Origin: Salvia splendens
Lineage: Eukaryota > Streptophyta > Magnoliopsida > Lamiales > Lamiaceae
Direction: 5' to 3'
DNA length: 64,000 nt
NCBI RefSeq assembly: GCF_004379255.2
Contig: NC_056035.1
Location: forward strand, 38,258,773-38,322,772
The position numbers and the translations under genes were made by a program. The notes beneath the pieces are model-generated. The model was given only the letters and a program-made list of their open reading frames with translations, did not search any database and had not been told where the DNA came from. This document shows, one piece after another, positions 33,493-45,216 of this stretch (positions are counted from its first letter, which is position 1; each line of letters opens with the position of its first letter).

Positions 33493-35906
33493 TTAAAGAC
33501 GATTTTTTGTTTGCCACAGTTGCGGTCGATCTGAAAGTCCCACATTACCATGTGCTGAGATAAGCACATGATGATCAACATCCTCCGTCTCACTCTCATC
33601 TGTTGCATATGATCCATCCGAATCACTCCAATCTATTTTGGTGTAAATGAAAAGTTTAATCAGCTAAGTGAGTCTCTGTAAGAATACGGACTAAAATGTA
33701 GAATCTTACTGTTACTATGCTAAACACAAATAAATATTACAGTTATGAATGACCATGTTAATATGATGCAAGGAAACTTCTCTGTTTTGTTTCTTGATAA
33801 GTTAATCAAACTCAAGTCTTTGCGAAAATATTATCTGTGATCAACTCATTAATGTCATAACATTACCAGATCCATGTTTGCATACCTTCGGACAAACTGT
33901 GTGACACTGAATAACATTGCTGGTTACATTAAAACACATTTTTCGGCTCTGTTGTTTATAGTCACCCAAGAAAAAATCAAGATGCTAAAAGGAACAAACC
34001 AATAAATAAAAGAAAAAACACCCTTACAGGTTCTAGCTTATTAGGCAACACTAGCAAAAATGATAGACATTATCCAGAGCCAAACATAGTAAGAATTGAA
34101 AAATTTAGAATCACACAGCAACAGTGAAAAAAAACACAATTCATTACTTGCCTGAGTATGTTTGGCTTTCAGTTAATTGTCTCAACGGTGTGGTCTGGGC
34201 ACTTTCAGGAAGCACAGACTCAATAACACTACCTGAATTTACAGATAAGAGAGGGAAATATTGGTCATAATTTTTACTGTTACACAACTCAATGACATTG
34301 ACAAATAAAGTAAGGGGATGGATCAGAAGTACAAAAAATGTCTTGAATAAGCACAATACTTAAGAAAATGCAAAAATAATATGCTTACAAATAATAACTT
34401 ATTCGGGACATGCTTAAAAAATGCAAGAATTAGATGCTTACAAATAATAACTTATTCGGGACATGCTTAAAAAATGCAAGAATTAGATGCTTACAAATAA
34501 TAACTTTTCCGGGATATGCATCATCCAAACATGTATAACAACAAAAAGATTTCCATTACCTATTCGAGCCAATCTGTTGACCCAACCAGGTATACGATTT
34601 CCAGTTAGACAATGAGAAACTTCATCCGTGAAATGGTTGCAATTCTTATATATTAAATTGTATGTATTCCCTTGATATTGGTCTGCTATAAGTTCCATGA
34701 AAGAGCAAATTTCTGAGCGGGACATATCAGTACTGCCCAGAAGAATTGAGCGCCTAAAGACATACTCAGGGCAATGTCTTGGTTCAACCTCGAACACTCC
34801 ACTTGTTGGTTCCACATCAGCTCCAAAGGCATACTCCAAGCCGTGTACTATTTCAAAAAATTTACAAGTTTAACAACCATACATGTATAAATATTAAACA
34901 AGTACATCTAAACTAGTATTAAGAAATGTCTCCATGGAATCTGAGATGGATATACAAAATCCAATAGCATCTAGCAGAAGAGAACGTCTTGAAATAAGGA
35001 TATAACAAAAGAGGCCAGCCAATAAATTGACTGGCACTAAAGCAATTTATACTATTATTTATTTCTCATTAGAAAATTCAACAAGAATTTTTTAAAAATA
35101 GCCTCATTGTACAGAATAATCATGGGGACAACTGCGGCCATAGTATCAAGTATCATCATAAAAAACCAGACAATCAAACACTTCTCATTGCCAAAAAGAC
35201 CAAATTACCATTAGTTTCAATATTACATAATCTGTCCTTCTCATACAACAGTTTTTCAATATATATGCCCTTACAAGTACATTTAAGAGATGCTAAATGT
35301 GGAAGCATCATAAGCAAGTAGGCATATCAGCATTGTAAGGAAGTACAAAACAAAGAATACAAGTAACCATTCTATCATGTACTACTACATAACAATGCCT
35401 TGAATAATTGTCAAGAAGAGTATTGCCAACAGCAATTTACATTTCACAGAACTGTTATCAACCAGGATATCCTAGTACCTAGTTATACCTCAAATGCATT
35501 TTCAATCTCAGACACAGAACATTTTAACTACAACATTTTCCAATAAAGAAGAATGTTTTGGCCAAATTACACAAAACTACAACCTACTAGTTGTCTAGTT
35601 CTAATAACGCTTCCATCAATCATCCTTTATAAGAATCAAAGGCACCAAATTAGCTTCCAAATGTATCTACACTATGGAGGCCAGCAATGACTATTGAGAG
35701 TCTTAGCTCAACAAAGAAGGTGCACTAAGTTAGCAAATTGTACCTTCTATACCCGAGTGGTAGAATCCAAGTCCAAACCAATAAAGATATTTGTTTGCAG
35801 GAGTGAGGTCATATACATTTAGGAACAGCATCACTTGATTATTCTCTACATCAGTTTTTCCTGCACGCGATTCATCTATGCAGGAAGAAAATGGAAACAA
35901 TCGCAT
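33493..35906 (-). CDS. deSI-like PPPDE-fold thiol (de)SUMOylating/deubiquitinating peptidase
   Basis: Four coding exons fit: 35906-35744, 34847-34560, 34232-34152 and 33632-33493, giving 223 aa. PPPDE signatures are present: LNVYDLTPANKYLYWFGLGF, then YHSGIE with catalytic His50, YAFGADVEPTSGVFEVEP, RSILLGSTDMS, YNLIYKNCNHF with catalytic Cys124, and IPGWVNRLARI. The tail is acidic (DWSDSDGSYATDESETEDVD). The start follows an acceptor at 35910-35912, so at least one 5' UTR exon lies upstream, with the GC-richer segment near 36700-36780 a likely first exon. Intron 3 appears to use a GC donor (CAG/GCAAGT at 34152/34151). In the family these cysteine peptidases cleave SUMO or ubiquitin isopeptide bonds. 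It resembles AT4G17486 and AT5G47310. Confidence 0.9.
34381..34512. repeat. Intronic tandem repeat, 53-bp unit, about 2.5 copies
   Basis: ATGCTTACAAATAATAACTT starts at 34381, 34434 and 34487 in the second intron of the deSI gene. The first two units are nearly identical. Confidence 0.9.
34848..35743 (-). other. First coding-region intron of the deSI gene
   Basis: An 896-bp intron with no recognisable element or coding sequence. Confidence 0.6.
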
Positions 35907-36863
35907 TTCCTGTATCTTCAGCTCATCCAGCACAAAACAACCTGAAAACTCCCCAAAAACTGAGGAAAAAGAAACTTCATAAATTCTTCTAAGACATTCT
36001 CGAGATTGAGCTAAAAATAGAAAAGAAATCCCCAGTTAGCCCATGAAAAGTGATTATACACGGAGATTGATCATAAAAAGTGTAATCAAATAGGATAAAG
36101 CCATTGTGAAAGGCATAGAAACCAGGCGGGAACTCCAAACACATCTTTTCAAGATTTCTTTAGAGGAGGAAGCAAATGAATAGAAGGACCTAAACATGAA
36201 GAATTACAGAATTATCCACGTCTCTGCTCGATAAGTATGTAGTGAACCTCTATATGAATATTCTAGTCTTTCTCAAAATTGAAAGAGATCCTCAAACCTT
36301 TCTATAGGATACAAAACCAGTGTAGTTGGGGATTAAATGCAGTCCATTAAAAGATAAACACAAATAATAAGGTATAAGGATGATGAAAATATGAAACAGA
36401 GAAAAAGAACATACGTTTAGCGCACCAGCATAGAAGTGATGAACCCTCTCAAACCAAGAAAATCTTTTTCTCTGTAATGTGTAATCGTCCGAACCTTTAA
36501 TCAATAAATACGAAGCGCATTATTGGAAAACAGAGGATGTGGCACAGAAAATGTGCGGAGACGATCACAACGGAAATTGAATTAAACAAAATGATAAGAT
36601 TATTCATCAAATAATGATCAATTCAGATTGGCGAAACAACCAAACAGCGCATTACATTATGTAGAATAGCATCATGTAAGACGGGAAATCATGCTAACCG
36701 TGGAGAGAATAAAAGGCCGCAGCAACTATCCTAGCGTAGCGGAAGGTCACAGCGGCGACCGGGTGGAATCGGCGAGGGGAGTAGGGAGGGAAATGAGACG
36801 ATATCACATGGGTGACGTTAAACGCATCATCATCATCATCATTTGTAATGGTAAATTTCATTA
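35907..36863 (-). other. 5' region of the deSI gene
   Basis: It contains probable untranslated exon(s) and promoter. A GC-richer segment at 36700-36780 and a (CAT)n microsatellite (36824-36843) mark the likely gene start. No other gene is seen. Confidence 0.4.
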
Positions 36864-37419
36864 GAGCATCTCAGCGGTTCTGGATAAGCCATAGGCTAGC
36901 CACAACTTCTCCTGCCACATCATCAGGATAAGTTACTGGATAAGCAATAGACTAGCAATATGCTAACCACAATAAATAAAATTATAAAAAATAAATAATT
37001 ATCAATCACATAAAATACGGAATTAAATTTACGACATAGATACGGGAAAATTCAATAATAACATTTAAATAAAACTCGTTAAAACAAGTTGTGCGAGAAA
37101 ACTCAATAATAACATTTAAATTTACGACACAGATACGAGAAAACTTGTTAAAACAAGTGATGCGAATGAAAATGGCATGCAAAGCGCGTATATATAGTGT
37201 TTCGAAAATTAAATAATAATAAAAAAAATCGGCTGGCCGATCGCTCCCCGATCGGGAGCCTGCAATGGCGGCCAGCCGATATGCGAGCGCCCGAAAATAG
37301 GCGTGCGCTCGCCGTTTTTCTCGCCGATTTGCCGCTCGCCGGCTGCAATGGTTCGCCGAGCGGACCGGCCAGCCCCGGGAATCGGCTAGCCGGTCCGCTT
37401 GCCGCCATTGTGGATGCTC
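36864..37419. mobile_element. PIF/Harbinger-type MITE
   Basis: The left end GAGCATCTCAGCGGTTCTGG and the right end (complement GAGCATCCACAATGGCGGCA) are flanked by TTA at 36861-36863 and 37420-37422. It is 556 bp. The interior has an AT-rich core and a GC-rich right part with repeated GGCCGATCG/CCGGCC words. Short open frames here do not resemble proteins. The right TIR and its TTA are overlapped by the target duplication of the next element. Confidence 0.85.
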
Positions 37420-37424
37420 TTAGC

Positions 37425-38356
37425 CAATGTTTTAAAAACCGGACCGGCAAGCGAACCGGCGACGTTACTGGTTCACGGTTCAACCGGTCCAACCGGTCGA
37501 ACCACCGGTCTTACCGTTTTACTGTTGCAAATATATATAAAAATATATTAAATTTAGTAAATGATTTACAATTAATAATATATCACAAAACATTAAACCT
37601 TATAGATAAGTAGTGATATATAAATATAAATAATATTAAAATTTAGTAAATATATTCAGATATATATATATATATATATATATTTAATATTAGTTAGTCT
37701 AGATAAAAAATTAATATTTCACGTATTAAAATAGATAACGTTTATATTAATTTAAGAAAATTTATTTCGTAAAATAATATATAATTAAATATGAATTAAG
37801 TACTTATTAATTAGTTTAGATAAGATTATTCATTAATGTCAATAGCTAGGGTATATAAATTAAGTGTGTAATATATAAAATTTATTTATAGTAAATAATG
37901 AATCTTATACGGTACTAATAATAATATAGGTGGTAAGTAGAGCATCATTAAAATATAAAGGATGATAATTATATATATTATAATTAACAATTATATTAAA
38001 GAATAATAAAATTAAAATGAATTATTAGTTTTTGTAGATAAAAATTAATGGTTAATGTATAAAAATATTTAATGTTCAAATTGTTAATGAGCCCATGTGG
38101 TGGAGTGATAGAGATCTTCTTAACTAAAAGAGAGGTCATGAGTTCAACCTCTACCAACAACAAATTTTAAAATATTTTGAAAAAAATTAAAAACCGATTT
38201 CTGGTTCACGGTCCAACCGGTCCGACCGGCCGGTTCCACCGGTTCACGGCGGTTCAATGCAGTGGTGGTTTAAAGGGGTGAATCGGACCGGACTAGCTAC
38301 TGGTTCGCGGTCCGACCGGTCGAACCGGCCGGTCCGGTCCGGTTTTTAAAACATTG
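37425..38356. mobile_element. Non-autonomous hAT-like element with tRNA-like insert
   Basis: The ends CAATGTTTTAAAAACCGG and CCGGTTTTTAAAACATTG are exact inverted repeats. The 8-bp target duplication CTCTTAGC is at 37417-37424 and 38357-38364, as in hAT elements. Next to the ends lie arrays of CCGGTCCGACCGG-like palindromic words. The AT-rich core carries a (TA)n run (37660-37683) and a tRNA-like segment (38089-38153). There is no transposase. Confidence 0.88.
38089..38153 (+). ncRNA. tRNA-Lys-like segment inside the hAT-like element
   Basis: The order GCCCATG, TGGTGGAGTGATAGAG (A-box-like), TCTTAAC (as in the tRNA-Lys CTT anticodon loop), GGTCATGAGTTCAACCTC (B-box-like) and CTACC follows a tRNA-Lys backbone, but stems are imperfect and the CCA-side acceptor arm is poor. 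It is more likely a tRNA-derived SINE head or tRNA pseudogene than a working tRNA gene. A partial inverted copy is in the fragment at 43534-43753. Confidence 0.45.
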
Positions 38357-38364
38357 CTCTTAGC

Positions 38365-39103
38365 AACCTAAAAATCTGAATTTTATTTTTATTTTTTAAC
38401 TATAAATAATTAATTTATTTATGTTATAACCCAATTTAATGCATGATTCTTATATTGTCTTTTGACTAAAACACAACCGGTTAAGTAAACTCTGAACCCG
38501 ACATGCTACATTCACTCGAACACAACTTGCATATGACACGAACCTACTGCCGACACAATTATATTCGTGTTGATATGACCCGATTAAACATGATAACAAC
38601 GTGAACTCGACTCGATACGATAATGACACAATATTGAGACAAATTAGACACAACAACAAGATGATAACGACGCGAAATGATTCAATAATATAGTGAATCA
38701 GATATGATTTGACGACAACATCATGGTAGTGGTGGTCGTGACGGGAAGGCAATGAAAGAATAACTAGAGTACTACCACGGTAAAGATACAAAAGGCAAAA
38801 ATTCAAATAACCCACCAACATAATGCACATTTGAGCTTGGAGTTTACAAATTTGTAACTTAAGGTAAAAATGATAAAATTGGAGTATAGTTGGAGATTTT
38901 CCAAAAAGTTGAATATGCATATAGGAGAACCGTACGTCAATACTGTTATGTACAAACATATGTGTGTTACTATACGAGGTAGTCCATATTATTACATGAT
39001 ACAAGGTAGTAATTGGTAAGACTTTTCACATCCCATTAATAGGTCATGAGTTCGGATCGTCAGTATCACAAGATAGATGCGAAATCATTATTAATCTTGT
39101 GGT
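38365..39103. other. Intergenic DNA with an old dispersed repeat
   Basis: 38450-38720 is rich in CACGAAC/CGATACGATAATGACACAA words also seen near 3000-3470 and 57990-58130. The 184-codon minus-strand frame here (39004-38450) has no recognisable domain and lies in repeat sequence, so it is not called. Confidence 0.45.
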
Positions 39104-41130
39104 TCATTCAACTCTGCAGTCGGAGTCATCATCTTCAACCATGTTGAAATACAATGAGGAGAGTCTGCCATCAAATTTAGACACCAATTGATGTACAGAT
39201 AATCCACAGTAACGCATCCCCAGCCGTGCAATGCATATATATATTATTTTCTTGAACATACTGTCGCTTTGTATGAATGGTTGTGTCACAAATTCCTCCA
39301 AAGGCATCCACTGTATCCACATTTATAGCAAATAAAGAAAAAATTTAAATTATACTTCTAATATCAGCTTCCAATTTTCATAATTCATATCAAATCTTGC
39401 TTACCTTGGCTGCTTGAATTTCAAGATCATCAACCACGATTTCTGTCGATGTAGGTTTTAACATGCACACGAAAAATAGGTCTGATTTCTCAAAAGAAAC
39501 TTTTTGGGCATGCCTGCATGAAGTGCACAAGCAGTCTAAATTAAAATCAAATGTAGATTAAGTCCTCTTTAATTAAGATGTTACACGGAAGATATCCTCG
39601 TACCTGAAAGCTACAACTTCGACAAACTCAGTGTCGATCTGGAAAACGGAATACAAGAATTTCATCATCAAGAATTCAAGTAGTATATGCTAACAACAAT
39701 CTTGAATTTGACAACATTCAAGTATCTTACTTACCCCTGTTTCCTCCTTTACTTCTCTTACAGCTCCTGTGTAGATCTCTTCGGACTGATCAAAATATAT
39801 AAGTACAATGTAAGATACATATAGAATTTAGCATGATCAAGATTATAGAATTTTTAGGCATTTAGCATGATCAAGATTATAGAATTTTTAAATAATGTAC
39901 CTCGAGAATAAAACCAGTGGGTATTTTCCATAGATTAAGAAGATCTAGAGTGGAATGCTTTTCTTGTACCACTAGCACCTGTTTGGTCAATTTTGCATCA
40001 GAAAATAAGCACAAGTTACTAAAGAATAGGGGACTGATCCTTCTTGGAATGTGACAAATTTTATTCAAGTTATGTTGTGTGGAAAGTAATTATTATTTAC
40101 CTCATCTTTGTCATTGATAACAAAGGAACCAACTCCAACATGATGAGTAGCGTTAGAAGGAAGCAAGCAAGGCCCCTCAGGAATCCAGTATGTCATCATC
40201 AGATAGCCTTTCTCCGCGTGATGGTACTCGAACCCTTCCTGCACCGCTAGATGCACGAGTTCAGACCTTTCGACTGGTAGTTTAAGCCAAACTCCCTTCT
40301 TCCCCTGAAGTTAACCAACCAGAAAACAATCACATCTTTGCCAGAAAATGCAAACAAACTTTTTCAAGACTGGTTGTACTGAAAGCAAACTACCTTTAGT
40401 TTCCAATGGTGTAGAGACGAGCGAAGTGCAGAGGCGAATACATGAGGATTGGAAGGGAGAAGCCCCGGATTTACTACAACTCCCTCATACTCATCATCAA
40501 AAGCATCAAGAACTCTGTCTTTCTTGAGGAATAAGCTACTAATTGGCGCGCTCGTTCCATTGATTCTTCGCGAATAAGAGTCCAGAACTCGGTGTGGGCT
40601 AGCCGAAGTGGTCTCATTAGGCGAAGTGCTCGAGTAGGAGCCCCTCAGTGAAAAGCCTACAAACACCACAAACTGTGAACCATCATACATTTCCTTGTCC
40701 AAAATGAAATCCCACATGGCCTATTGCAACTAACTTCATCCAACAAAACCAGATTCATCACTCCCATCTCATATTTGAAGTTAATAACACTAGATTTCCC
40801 CCAAATGCAAAAATTCAACCACATTAAGTACTGATATCATCAAAATTAAACCCTTGACTCATTTTTTATATTTACCTATTTCAAGTCTAAACTCTCAAAT
40901 AATCCAAATTATTCAAATTTCAAGCTCAAAACCTCAAAAAAAGAAGCTGTCAGAATCAAGAATAACTACCACAGACTAAAAGATCCCTAATTTTACAACA
41001 AAATGTTGAGAAATTACTAAAGACAGGAACCTCCTTGAAACGGACAAAATCCCCCAAAAGAAAACAAAGACAAAAAAACATAAATTACTCAGAATTCACC
41101 ACCTATGGTTTTCTTGAACAGACATTGCAT
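39104..41130 (-). CDS. Nudix hydrolase, NUDT8/NUDT2-like
   Basis: Eight exons fit, 5' to 3': 41130-41103, 40656-40394, 40304-40101, 39978-39901, 39786-39736, 39638-39604, 39513-39405, 39310-39104, giving 324 aa. The N-terminus MQCLFKKTIGFSLRGSYSST is Ser/Arg-rich and could be an organelle-targeting peptide. DAFDDEYEGVVVNPGLLPSN and KKGVWLKLPVERSELVHLA match the pre-Nudix domain of this plant subfamily. EGFEYHHAEKGYLMMTYWIP leads into the Nudix domain. The Nudix box (GX5EX7REUXEEXGU) is complete at residues 187-209, G187 to I209, and is split across exons 4, 5 and 6. The C-terminus has WMPLEEFV and YCGLSVHQLVSKFDGRLSSL. Such enzymes hydrolyse nucleoside diphosphates linked to another group using a divalent metal; the substrate here is not predictable. 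It matches AT5G47240 (NUDT8). Confidence 0.9.
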
Positions 41131-41556
41131 ACCTCTGCAAGAAGAAAGCTGGGGAACAAAACAAGGGCGTGAAAGCATCATCTCTGAAGTTGAGGAAAAT
41201 GACTTGGAACCCAACATAGCCAACTCCATTGTTGATCACTTCTACAACCTTTTCAAAATCTGTTCCACTATAACAACAAATGTATGGAGACAGGTGTGCA
41301 GAATAAATAATGGAAGGGTTTATCCTATACTATCCTATCCTATTTAGAAATATTCAGAGAATCCCCCGGGACTTGCTAGACAACAAGAAATCTTCTTGGG
41401 ATTCTTCACCTTTCGGGAATAACTAAGAAATGTGGTAGATAATTAGGATATGAACATGATTTAGTGGATGCTCTACGTGCAACCAATCCAAGTAGAGTGA
41501 GAGAGATGTTGGGGCCAGGTCTGTGTATTTTGTGGTGGCAAACAATACATATAATC
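41131..41556. other. Upstream flank of the Nudix gene
   Basis: It holds the presumed promoter and 5' UTR of the Nudix gene, plus a (TATCC)n run near 41328-41341. No other gene is seen. Confidence 0.4.
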
Positions 41557-41569
41557 TGATTTCCAATAA

Positions 41570-41862
41570 TGCCCGCAAGGGCGTGGCGCAGTTGGCAACG
41601 GAGGGGCAGATCTTGCTACAATGAGGGTTCGAATTCCACTGCTGTCGTGTAGTTGCTTCCATCTCTCAGGCACAAGTGTGCCGTGTAGTTGCTTCCATCT
41701 CTCAGGCACAAGTATGAGGCCTTGGGAGATGAGCTTCTGGCCGCCAGTGGGTTAAGGCCTCCTCTTAACAGGCTATTGCGTACCCTGATTAAACCCCCTC
41801 ACATGATGTCGGGCCGGAGTGTGGGGGCCGCCAAGGCGATGGAATCGCCTTTATTGCTGCAA
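41570..41862 (+). mobile_element. tRNA-derived SINE
   Basis: The direct repeat TGATTTCCAATAA at 41557-41569 and 41863-41875 is a 13-bp target duplication. The head has an A box (GGCGTGGCGCAGTTGGCAAC, about 41580-41599) and a B box (GGGTTCGAATTCC, 41627-41639), a tRNA-derived polymerase III promoter. The body includes a tandem duplication of about 38 bp (CGTGTAGTTGCTTCCATCTC at 41647 and 41682) and ends at TTATTGCTGCAA rather than a clear poly(A). It is 293 bp. Confidence 0.88.
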
Positions 41863-41875
41863 TGATTTCCAATAA

Positions 41876-42841
41876 AGAAGGTAAAAATATCTGAGTTAAC
41901 ATGTGGAAAACGAGGTGGATTCTGAAATTGAGGGAAAGGTACGGACAAAGAGGAGTTGCAGTGGAGTCCACATTGGATAAGGGAAATGTGTCTGAAATTG
42001 TGGATATGACTCAGCAAATTCTCCCTGTTTGATTTGTGAAATTTTAATTTGATTCGATAAGTGGATAATTGCACCCAAGTCCCAACCTAATAATGTGGTT
42101 TGGTGCTGTATGATTAATCGAAATATTGTAATTGCCAACTGATGTATTGTGGGGCAGATGCAAAGATTATAATAAGGCTTGATTATTTTCTAAATTTACA
42201 CATAAAAAACATGTTTAACCATGGTATTGTTGGATTTTATAAATCTAGATACGGTCATATTTATTGAAATGTATTAATGTGCCTGTTATGTCAAAAGATA
42301 TCATTCACTGAAACATAGTATTGTTCCTAATATGTGAAGGGTAACAAACCAAATTCTAGTAATGTTTATATTTCAAACCGAATTGTTAATAGAAATATCT
42401 AATAAGGAGTAAATTAGTTAATACCTTTTTACACTTTATATTTTCTATATAAAACAAATTATACTACTATATAAATATCTCAACAGATATATATTCTAAT
42501 AAATGATTGTAAATATCTACAGATATTCTAATAAAGAATTGCAAAAATTATATGTCAATATATCATAAGATATATTCTAATAAAGAATTGGCTAATTCGT
42601 GGAAGATGTGGTTAGACGCGTATGGCAAATTATGCTATGTGTGGGAAAGAACGTTCTAATAAATATATGGAGTACAAAAAGCATCAAAGCGACACAACGA
42701 TTTAGTATAGTAAAATATTTTGATAAAAGTATAACCAACACAAATAAGAAGTTCAAAACTTCATGGATAATTAATTACTACTACTAGATATATGCACACC
42801 ATACACATTTTACGATGTGAAACTCAGTAATATATACCAAA
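41876..42841. other. AT-rich intergenic DNA
   Basis: No gene is recognised. Short imperfect repeats (ATTCTAATAAAGAATTG, ATATCT.C.ACAGATAT) occur near 42480-42590. Confidence 0.4.
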
Positions 42842-43035
42842 TACTCCCTTTCTCCTTAAAAAAAAATACTTTATTTTCAACACGAGTTTTAATGCAAATT
42901 TTATAAAGTACAATAGAGATAGAGAAAAAAAATAATTAAAATATTGTTAGTGGAGAATATGTCTCATCTAAATAATTTACAAAATTAAAAAATTCATATT
43001 ATTGTGGAATATACTAAAAAAGAAAGAGTGAATAT
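42842..43035. mobile_element. Stowaway-like MITE (degenerate copy)
   Basis: Ends (ACTCCCTTTCTCCTTAAAAA / AAAAAAGAAAGAGT) and internal words (CAACACGAGTTTTAATGCAA, TTAGTGGAGAATATGTCTCA) match the copy at 24061-24260. Non-coding. Confidence 0.6.
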
Positions 43036-43533
43036 TTGTGTGAAATTGACATAATAGTAAGTAATAAACAAGATTCCAAAATTCTTGTACTCTCACAGCT
43101 TAACTCCTAAACAAATATAGTAGTAAGTAAACACTAATTGAAGCTCAAGATCGATTGATGAAAATGGAGGAGAGAGTAGTACTATTCTCTCTCTCTTCTG
43201 TTGTTTCTGTATTTAATGCATTAAGAGATACAAAATAAATCTCATGATAAAAAATACTCTTTTCAAATTGAATAACATAGACGCATAATAACTTTTTTGG
43301 AAATGGTGTTTTTTGCCTCTACTTTTGATGTGTTGATATATTGGTGATGTTTCTTTTACTACAAGAAGTTTTATTCTTTTCCCCCCAAAAAGTGGTCGTT
43401 ATACTTACTACTATCCCTATGTCTTAATTGGCGTTTTTGATTAGAAAATTTATCATTCATTTAGAGTCAATGTAGACCAGACCGAATGTTTGAATCTTCC
43501 AATTAAGGAAATTGCTCAGATGTACAGTTTAGG

Positions 43534-43753
43534 CAATGTTTTAAAAACCGGACCGGACCGGCCGGTTCGACCGGTCGGACCGCGAACTGGTAGGTAGTCC
43601 GGTCCGGTTTACCCCTTTAAACCACCACTACAGTGAACCGCCGTGAACCGATGGAACCGGCCGGTCGGACCGTGAACCGGAAACCGATTTTCTATTTTTT
43701 TTTCAAAATTTTTTAAAATTAGTTGTTGGTAGAGGTTGAACTCATAACCTAAA
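43534..43753. mobile_element. Truncated hAT-like fragment
   Basis: It starts CAATGTTTTAAAAACCGGAC and continues with CCGGTCGGACCG arrays and a GTTGGTAGAGGTTGAACTCA segment. This matches, in inverse orientation, the right half of the element at 37425-38356. The other end is missing. Confidence 0.8.
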
Positions 43754-44431
43754 CTGTTTAGGTAACCTACTAATTAATGAGCTTTGAATTGAATCATCAA
43801 GAATCCGTTTTCCCCCATGTATGCATTAATGTCTTAACCCCTGCAAATGATCCCACCTTCCCTATCAGTGTAGGTCCATCAACAAATATAATTAGGCCTA
43901 AAATATAAGCCCACTTTCGCTCGAGGCTCCATACATGGTGAATTATTAACAAATTTCCCGCTTTATATTTTCATCACATCACATAACTATTTATATAAGA
44001 TTTGAATTACTCTTTCTTTGAATAATTAAAGGAATGCAGCAGACTATATGTTGAGCAATTGTTGACTATTTAATTTTCCTGCATTGTTTAATTAATTGAA
44101 TTAACTAATCTTATTTCATTGAATTTTCATCTTTTTGCGGAGAATTGATGGTGATAGTTAATGATAGTAGAAGGAAATTGAAGAGCTTTGCCATTTGATG
44201 GATTGTTGCTATGCAACCAAAAATAGGGATGGATAGTCTAAAAAGGAGAAGGCTAGAAGCAAGTTGAAAATTTATATCGCTATCTTTGTATTTGAGGCTA
44301 TAAGTGAAAATAGATTTTGATTAGAAAAAAAAAACTCAATTAACATTCAAACATTAACTAGAAAAGTGAGATCATATTTAACTATGTCGACGGAGGGAAA
44401 GTAGAACATTTTACAGTGGAGGAGCAAGTGC
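43754..44431. other. Intergenic DNA
   Basis: No gene is recognised. It includes the 3' flank of the minus-strand ERF gene. Confidence 0.4.
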
Positions 44432-44941
44432 TCATTTCCACTCCGCCGCCTCACTCTTCACCGCCTTCCTCTCTCTTAGCTCCACCTCCTCTCTCCGCCG
44501 CTTTTCTCCGCATTCCCGCTGAATCTCGAGCGGGAAGTTGAGGATCGCCTTCCTGCCCCTCATCCTGAACGCCGCCCTATCATAAGCCCAAGCCGCCTCC
44601 GCCGCCGTGTCGAACGTCCCTAGCCACACCCTCGACCCCCGCCGCTTCGGGTCACGTATCTCCGCCGCATGCTTCCCCCACGGCCGCCGCCTCACCCCCC
44701 TGTAGTGCTGCTGCTCCTCCACCACCCGCTCATGATGATCATCATCATCACCACCCCCGAACACGATCCACTCCAGCTTCTTCGCCGGCCTCGATTCCGG
44801 CGGCCGATCAAAATCAAAGGACAGCTGTGAATCGCACGATGATTCCGAGGCGGAAACCGACGGTGTGCGATCAATCTCGAATTCTCCTAAGAGATGCATT
44901 CTGATTCTTTCGATTGCGGAAAATTCATCGGCGAACTCCAT
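44432..44941 (-). CDS. AP2/ERF transcription factor, group IX (ERF5/ERF6-like)
   Basis: A single exon encodes 169 aa from the ATG at 44941-44939 ([20 protein letters not shown]). The N-terminal [14 protein letters not shown] resembles the helix found in group IX ERFs. LEWIVFGGG precedes the AP2 domain, as KTEWIQF does in ERF5. The AP2 domain covers residues about 79-138 ([47 protein letters not shown]) and has the ERF-type Ala and Asp residues, so it should bind GCC boxes in the nucleus. The basic tail ([20 protein letters not shown]) resembles the shortened C-terminus of ERF5/6. It is shorter than Arabidopsis ERF5 (about 300 aa). It lies 6.6 kb from the ERF1/2-like gene, divergently oriented. 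Confidence 0.9.
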   Translation of the reverse strand: MEFADEFSAIERIRMHLLGEFEIDRTPSVSASESSCDSQLSFDFDRPPESRPAKKLEWIVFGGGDDDDHHERVVEEQQHYRGVRRRPWGKHAAEIRDPKRRGSRVWLGTFDTAAEAAWAYDRAAFRMRGRKAILNFPLEIQRECGEKRRREEVELRERKAVKSEAAEWK

Positions 44942-45062
44942 GGAAACGAAATTATGTATCAAATCGAGATTAGTTAGTTTAGATTAACTTTTTTTTAGAG
45001 AGAGGTGAGAAAGTATGATTGTTGAATTTTGATTTTTGAGCGTGGAGAGAGTGTGGCGTTGT

Positions 45063-45073
45063 GTATATTTATA
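45063..45073 (-). promoter_or_regulatory. TATA box of the ERF5/6-like gene
   Basis: TATAAATATAC on the minus strand ends 122 bp before the start codon, implying a 5' UTR of roughly 95 nt. Confidence 0.55.
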
Positions 45074-45135
45074 TACTACTATGAGGGGAATCTATGTACG
45101 ACTCGTCAATTCGTTTGCGAAAATTTGAGCTAGTC

Positions 45136-45216
45136 TTGACGAGATCTCAGCCGTTGATTAGATGATTTTGTTGACCCGCTGACCGATAGACGGTCGATAT
45201 GAGCTGACAGGTCATG
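45136..45216 (-). promoter_or_regulatory. Cluster of TGAC (W-box type) cores upstream of the ERF gene
   Basis: TTGACG at 45136, TTGACC at 45171, CTGACC at 45179, CTGACA at 45204 and TCATGACC near 45211 fall within about 80 bp, just upstream of the TATA box. TTGAC(C/T) is the WRKY binding core and suits a stress-inducible group IX ERF. Only two sites keep the full TTGAC core, so this is suggestive. Confidence 0.4.

Noticed and set aside
37148..37613. Overlapping open frames in the PIF MITE and hAT junction
   Set aside because: They are translations of CCGGTCGG-type palindromic subterminal repeats and cross two transposon boundaries.
38450..39004. 184-codon open frame on the minus strand
   Set aside because: It lies in a dispersed degenerate repeat, is rich in His/Tyr/Leu/Ser without domain pattern, and has no start context or splice support; most likely chance.
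41570..41645. A functional tRNA gene at the A/B boxes
   Set aside because: It does not fold into a proper cloverleaf by eye and is enclosed in target duplications as part of a longer SINE.
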